Source of the DNA: Clostridium_F caseinilyticum
GTDB taxonomy: Bacteria; Bacillota; Clostridia; Clostridiales; Clostridiaceae
DNA length: 64,000 nucleotides
NCBI RefSeq assembly: GCF_046127645.1
Contig: NZ_CP175919.1
Reading direction: 5' to 3' (one strand)
The notes under the pieces were generated by a model, which had not been told where the DNA came from, made no database searches, and worked only from the letters and a program-made list of their open reading frames with translations. Below, one piece after another: positions 60,962-64,000 of this stretch (positions within the stretch are counted from its first letter, which is position 1; the number at the start of each line of letters is the position of its first letter). A program made the translations under genes and the position numbers.

Positions 60962-61375
60962 AAGTCGCCAGCTTTGTACATGCTTGGCTAGTCTAAGGCG
61001 ACGATGCGTAGACTACAGTATAAAATTTAATGTTTTTTAGTGCGTATGTGACCCTATAGGAATACAATCATAAGACCTAGAAGGAATAATACCCTAGACG
61101 CTTGTTTATTTTGCTAAACAATAGATTTGGTGAAGTCAAGCTAGCCTTAATAACTTGTTTTACTTACCCTAAATCTCCATTTGTTTAGCGAAGTAGACAA
61201 TCAAAATCCCCTATAGGAATACCAAGATAAAACTCCCGAGCAATACTTAAACGTACTACTGCAGGTACTCTAATAAAAGACTAGTTAAAATCGTAAAGCT
61301 ATTAGCTTTAAAAAAGCTTGAAAATAAGGAAGGGGCTTTTAAACCTTAAATCTATTAGATAAGAAACTGTATTTT
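60962..61375 (+). ncRNA. Structured non-coding island
   Basis: About 415 nt without a coding frame. Stem 61102-61121/61181-61200 is 20 bp; its three non-Watson-Crick positions are U-G on plus-strand RNA but A-C on minus-strand RNA, so the plus strand is the functional one. An inner AGATTTGG/CCTAAATCT stem continues it. The 5' end has a pseudoknot: GTCGCC/GGCGAC (60964, 60997) interlocked with TAGTCTA/TAGACTA (60989, 61009). CCTATAGGAATAC occurs twice (from 61054 and 61213). The size and folding suggest a group-I-intron-like IStron or another transposon RNA. Confidence 0.5.
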
Positions 61376-61387
61376 TTAGGGTGCAGG

Positions 61388-61598
61388 TTAAAGTGCCCCA
61401 AATTTATAGTAATCTCTATAAAGAAATTCTAGTGTGTATATTTCAACATCAAAATTAGTAGAATATTTGACATCTTGAAATTTACCTATTTTAGCAATAG
61501 TTAATGCATCTTTTTTATCATTTTTCACTTTTCTTATGTCCACTAAAAAATCTCATGATACATCAATTCCAACTGTTGGTCTATAAAAAAATTACTCA
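61388..61598 (-). pseudogene. IS110 family transposase remnant
   Basis: From ATG 61598 (behind AAAGGAG) the frame slips by one in a T-run, then reads YRPTVGIDVS, an in-frame TGA, DFLVDIRKVKNDKKDALTIA, KIGKFQDVKYSTNFDVEIYT and LEFLYRDYYK. GIDVS is the first DEDD motif and RKVKNDKKDA is a later conserved block of IS110 transposases; about 80 residues between them are deleted and the C-terminal serine domain is gone. The element is dead. Confidence 0.75.
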
Positions 61599-61860
61599 TA
61601 TATATTATCTCCTTTGTTCTTGAGATAAATTAGATATTCTATTTCTATCAGTAATCTTATTTGTGACACAGGTAATTCCCAAAGGGAAACCTAGCCAGCT
61701 AAACACAGAATTCTTACTAATAGAATAATACGCTTTTTCACGGATAATAATGACTTCATAGAGCCATTTCCCGATGGGAGTATTAGATCGGATAGTCATC
61801 GGATAAAATAACATATTAAAATTACTTTCTATAAATTCGCAATAAAAACTTACGTTTTAG
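61599..61860 (-). mobile_element. IS110 left-end non-coding region, candidate bridge-RNA relic
   Basis: The 260 bp directly upstream of the IS110 transposase start is GC-richer than its surroundings and hairpin-rich: CCCAAAGGG-type stems, CCAT-N6-ATGG, and ATCCGAT repeated near 61790-61806. IS110 elements carry their bridge RNA gene in exactly this position. A 69-codon open frame (61605-61814, MLFYPMTIRSNTPIGKW...) here is probably non-coding. Confidence 0.5.
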
Positions 61861-61974
61861 TCTTACTATTTAATTTTCTTTATTGCTTGTCTAGCTGAAC
61901 TTTACCCAAAATAAAATTTAGCCTATATCTTAAATTACCATCTAAAATAAGACATAGGCTTTTACTTAATATAT

Positions 61975-62595
61975 TTAGTTCCATCTTTTCCTTTTAACAT
62001 AGTATACTCTTAAAATTAAAGTTATTATGAAAGTAATTCCTAATATAAAAACTAAGCCTTGCATTTTATTGTGTGGGAAATACATACATACAAACACAAG
62101 AGGTACACATATTACAAAATCGCAAAATATAAAAGACATCAATACTAATTCCATCTTTTTAATAAAATAATAATAATAGAAAGCTATATCCCAAGTAGCT
62201 AAAGAAATCATAAATAACAAATATGAAATATTTTTAAATCCATTTTCACTTAACTCTCCACTAAAATACTTAAAAGCTCCATTATCAGAAAACATACCAA
62301 TAATTTGAAACAAACAGCCTATAATAAAGATAGCAACACCTGCTTTAATGAGCATTTTTGTAAATATACTGCGATTCTTTAATATATAGTTCATTTCATC
62401 TACTACGGCATTTTCTTCTCCAAAGTGCTCAAGAACCCTAGATACACTTTTCTCTTTACTTAGTCCTTGCTTTTCTAATTCTTTCGCTTCTTCATACAAA
62501 TGATTTCTCATTTCTTCTTTTAATATTTTTGTATCTTTATCTGAATTGTCAAAATTCCCATAAATATTCTCAATATATTCTTCAATTTTATTCAT
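61975..62595 (-). CDS. Permease-prefix/DUF1700-like membrane protein
   Basis: The 206-residue protein has an N-terminal helical domain (MNKIEEYIENIYGNFDNSDK, EEMRNHLYEEAKELEKQGLS, SVSRVLEHFGEENAVVDEMN) and about four membrane helices (80-200). It overlaps the padR gene by 8 nt. This is the second PadR/membrane-protein pair in the window, distinct from 43967-45065 and without the NfeD-like tail. Function unknown; PadR-controlled membrane homeostasis is inferred. Confidence 0.8.
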   Translation of the reverse strand: MNKIEEYIENIYGNFDNSDKDTKILKEEMRNHLYEEAKELEKQGLSKEKSVSRVLEHFGEENAVVDEMNYILKNRSIFTKMLIKAGVAIFIIGCLFQIIGMFSDNGAFKYFSGELSENGFKNISYLLFMISLATWDIAFYYYYFIKKMELVLMSFIFCDFVICVPLVFVCMYFPHNKMQGLVFILGITFIITLILRVYYVKRKRWN

Positions 62596-62932
62596 CTACT
62601 ATAACCTCCATAAAGTTATTTAATAATGACTTTAAAAATTTCCATTCCTTTACCTTAATTAAAAAATAATTTCTGCCTTCATCAGTGATTGTATAATATC
62701 TCCTTCTTCCACCATTACTACCTTCATTATCATTCCAGTATCCTTCTAAATAATTCTTTTTTTCTAACCGTTTTAGAGATACATACAAAGTAGCTTCCTT
62801 CATTTCAAATTGTTCCTTTGATTTTTCTTTTATCCTTTTAGCAATTTCATATCCATAAATATCATCATTTTGCAAAACACTTAATATCATTGTGTCAATA
62901 TATCCCTTCAGTATTTCTTTATCAAGTTGCAT
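62588..62932 (-). CDS. PadR family transcriptional regulator
   Basis: The 114-residue PadR protein has DTMILSVLQNDDIYGYEIAK, MKEATLYVSLKRLEKKNYLE and GGRRRYYTITDEGRNYFL. AAGGAGG precedes the ATG region. A perfect 23-bp palindrome 36 bp upstream covers the promoter, fitting autorepression. It is coupled to the membrane protein gene that follows. Confidence 0.93.
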   Translation of the reverse strand: MQLDKEILKGYIDTMILSVLQNDDIYGYEIAKRIKEKSKEQFEMKEATLYVSLKRLEKKNYLEGYWNDNEGSNGGRRRYYTITDEGRNYFLIKVKEWKFLKSLLNNFMEVIVDE

Positions 62933-62968
62933 TTATTACACCTCCTTAAAAATTATTTTACTGTATAT

Positions 62969-62991
62969 ATTACTTTATATTATAAAGTAAT
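62969..62991 (-). promoter_or_regulatory. Palindromic operator at the second padR promoter
   Basis: ATTACTTTATA-T-TATAAAGTAAT is a perfect 23-bp palindrome. On the minus strand it contains TATAAT-like -10 sequence, so a bound dimer would block transcription. It is unlike the direct repeat at the first padR promoter. Confidence 0.7.
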
Positions 62992-63047
62992 TTTATAATA
63001 CCATACATTATTTAAAATTGATATATTTGGTTATATGATTTTATAAA

Positions 63048-63096
63048 ATTTTATGTAACAAAATATCTTAATAGTATAAAGATAAATTAGGAGGGT
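63048..63096 (+). repeat. Third partial copy of the 34.6-kb leader
   Basis: AAATATCTTAATAGTATAAA and the following GATAAATTAGGAGGG match AAATATTTTAATAGTATGAA and GATAAAGTGGAGGG before the electron-transfer gene at 34721, including the ribosome site. The preceding GTAACAAA is also shared, with a 13-nt gap in this copy. Confidence 0.6.
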
Positions 63097-63175
63097 TACA
63101 ACAATTAACAAATCATATAAATAATTATAAAAAATATTTAAAGTAAGACCTATATAAACTTGGGGTGGATTTTTA

Positions 63176-63304
63176 ATGAAAGTTGTAGTTATTAGTAGCT
63201 GCTGTGCCGAATGCGCCGCAGCTATAAGTGCTAAAAAGGCTGGTTCTACAGAACGTTTAAGATATGGTAATGGATGTTCTAAGCGCTTCTGGCTTTTCAG
63301 TTAG
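63176..63304 (+). pseudogene. FAD-dependent oxidoreductase N-terminal stub
   Basis: ATG 63176, behind GGGGTGG, opens 42 codons. The first 25 (MKVVVISSCCAECAAAISAK KAG) follow the Rossmann start of flavin oxidoreductases, where VVVIGxxxAGxxAAxxAKKAG is expected; the first glycines are replaced by Ser and Glu. After residue 25 the match ends and the sequence runs into the tail of the converging DUF1659 stub. The gene was cut and has decayed. Confidence 0.55.
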
Positions 63305-63400
63305 TTTTACATTTTTATAAGTAGCTTTTTCCTTCTTCTCTAAGCCATCTTGATATTCTAAAGCTAAATTTTTTTGTAACATATCTTTACTTACTGCCAT
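63257..63400 (-). pseudogene. DUF1659 protein, truncated
   Basis: From ATG 63400 (GAAGGGG upstream) the protein reads MAVSKDMLQKNLALEYQDGL and EKKEKATYKNVKL, the N-terminal half of DUF1659 (normally about 70 residues). Residues after 36 (TEKPEALRTSITIS) deviate because the frame crosses into the oxidoreductase stub. DUF1659 genes usually come with a YvlD/DUF2922 partner, which is not seen. Confidence 0.6.
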
Positions 63401-63471
63401 AGCTTTATACCCCTTCTTTTTCTTTGATTTTGTCTTCACCTATATATAACTTAATCTTTACATTTGTAAAA

Positions 63472-63548
63472 AAACACTAGGTACAATAAACCGCCCTTTT
63501 TAGACTTGCCAAAGAGCAATTCATTGTACCTAGTGTTTCCTATATAAC
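63472..63548. repeat. 16-bp perfect inverted repeat
   Basis: AAACACTAGGTACAAT (63472-63487) recurs inverted as ATTGTACCTAGTGTTT (63533-63548), enclosing 45 nt. It lies between the Rpn-type nuclease stop and the DUF1659 stub. It may be a terminator or a small mobile repeat. Confidence 0.65.
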
Positions 63549-63573
63549 CCATTTAAATTGTAACTTTTAATAA

Positions 63574-64000
63574 TTAACAACTCTTATTCATATCTTTTTT
63601 TAACCTTTCAACTTCTTCAATGGATAACCCAGTTTTCTTTGCTATCATTTCTACGGAAAGTATATCCATCAAATTTTTAGCTATTTCTATAGCTTTATTT
63701 TTTTCTGCTTTATTCATAGCTTCTTCCATGGCTTCTTCTTTCTCTTTTTCAAAAATCTTTTCTACCTTAGTCATCTTTAACCAACTCCTTACCATATTAG
63801 CATATTTTTCATCAATAAACTTATCAGTAGAAGTTAATACCCCTGCTATAATGAAATACTGATTTTTTTCATTCTTTACTTCTTTAGCTAATTCTATGGT
63901 ATCTTTAATAAGTTCATGTTTATCCTTTATGCTTTTCATTAAAGGAAGTAATATTAAATTCATAAGATCTACATCTTCTAAATCTATGCCATTTTTAATC
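63574..64000 (-). CDS. Rpn/PD-(D/E)XK family nuclease, C-terminal part
   Basis: The frame is open beyond the internal Met at 63963 to the window edge (141 codons visible). The segment LEDVDLMNLILLPLMKSIKD is the region after the nuclease core in Rpn (YhgA-like, recombination-promoting nuclease) proteins. A long helical tail follows (KIFEKEKEEAMEEAMNKAEK) and a C-terminal HTH-like end, MIAKKTGLSIEEVERLKKDM, typical of this family in clostridia. Catalytic PD-ExK residues lie outside the window. Confidence 0.8.
   Translation of the reverse strand, partial: IKNGIDLEDVDLMNLILLPLMKSIKDKHELIKDTIELAKEVKNEKNQYFIIAGVLTSTDKFIDEKYANMVRSWLKMTKVEKIFEKEKEEAMEEAMNKAEKNKAIEIAKNLMDILSVEMIAKKTGLSIEEVERLKKDMNKSC

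Noticed and set aside
60962..61375. The structured island as tmRNA or RNase P RNA
   Set aside because: No tag-peptide frame, no CCA-like 3' end and none of the conserved RNase P blocks are visible.
61605..61814. 69-codon ORF upstream of the IS110 remnant as a gene
   Set aside because: It lies in the IS110 left-end non-coding region, matches no protein pattern and coincides with hairpins.

Overview
The window is AT-rich, strongly one-stranded (most genes on the minus strand) and looks like the chromosome of a spore-forming Clostridium sensu stricto. Support for this comes from an arginine deiminase locus with ARG-box-like sites, a Spo0E-like small protein, a GerAB-type germination permease, a GapN-type glyceraldehyde dehydrogenase, OmpR-type two-component systems next to peptide-antibiotic ABC pumps, and TPP and adenine riboswitches. 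The species cannot be fixed from the sequence alone; it resembles the C. botulinum/C. sporogenes/C. tetani area. I found no rRNA, tRNA or CRISPR array.

Layout. 1-10 kb: start of a SWIM zinc-finger protein (cut by the window edge), a TetR-MATE efflux pair with matching operators, then an envelope cluster of response regulator, sensor kinase, two beta-propeller-like proteins and a phosphodiester glycosidase. 10-19 kb: hemolysin III, arcA-arcD, and a CprABC-like lantibiotic-protection pump with its kinase/regulator. 19-29 kb: an AraC-controlled heterodimeric ABC exporter, a macro-domain protein, a decayed thiM behind a TPP riboswitch, and small enzymes. 29-37 kb: aminopeptidase P, a gutted peptide transporter, a germination permease flanked by a duplicated non-coding block of about 245 bp, an orphan FAD/2Fe-2S electron-transfer protein, Spo0E and IS debris. 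37-42 kb: a second regulator/kinase plus BcrA-like pump module. 42-50 kb: MsrB, isochorismatase-like hydrolase, a PadR/membrane-protein pair, an MBL hydrolase, and a Crp/Fnr regulator next to flavodoxin, GapN and an FAD reductase. 50-58 kb: a nucleoside deaminase behind an adenine riboswitch, an ECF sigma operon, a CCA-adding enzyme and a second nucleotidyltransferase. 58-64 kb: mostly wreckage (CPBP, HNH, IS110, truncated oxidoreductase and DUF1659 genes, a structured non-coding island), a second PadR module, and an Rpn-type nuclease running off the end.

How parts fit together. Several loci carry readable control: TetR operators at both its own promoter and that of the pump; ARG-box-like sites around arcA; an 11-bp-spaced direct repeat before the Cpr-like pump; a palindrome about 45 bp upstream of the start of the AraC-linked exporter; a TGAT-N4-ATCA box centred near -41.5 before the reductase-gapN-flavodoxin cluster; and PadR-type repeats or palindromes at both PadR promoters. 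The GapN/FAD reductase/flavodoxin genes could form an NADPH-to-flavodoxin electron route under a Crp/Fnr-type regulator (inference).

Most interesting items: a leader element present three times (before the reductase, the ECF sigma factor and a beta-propeller gene) whose best-matched hairpin shows compensatory changes; a non-coding island of about 415 nt at 60.96-61.38 kb whose long stem pairs fully only as plus-strand RNA; the riboswitch loci; and the duplicated block with a third partial copy near 63.06 kb.
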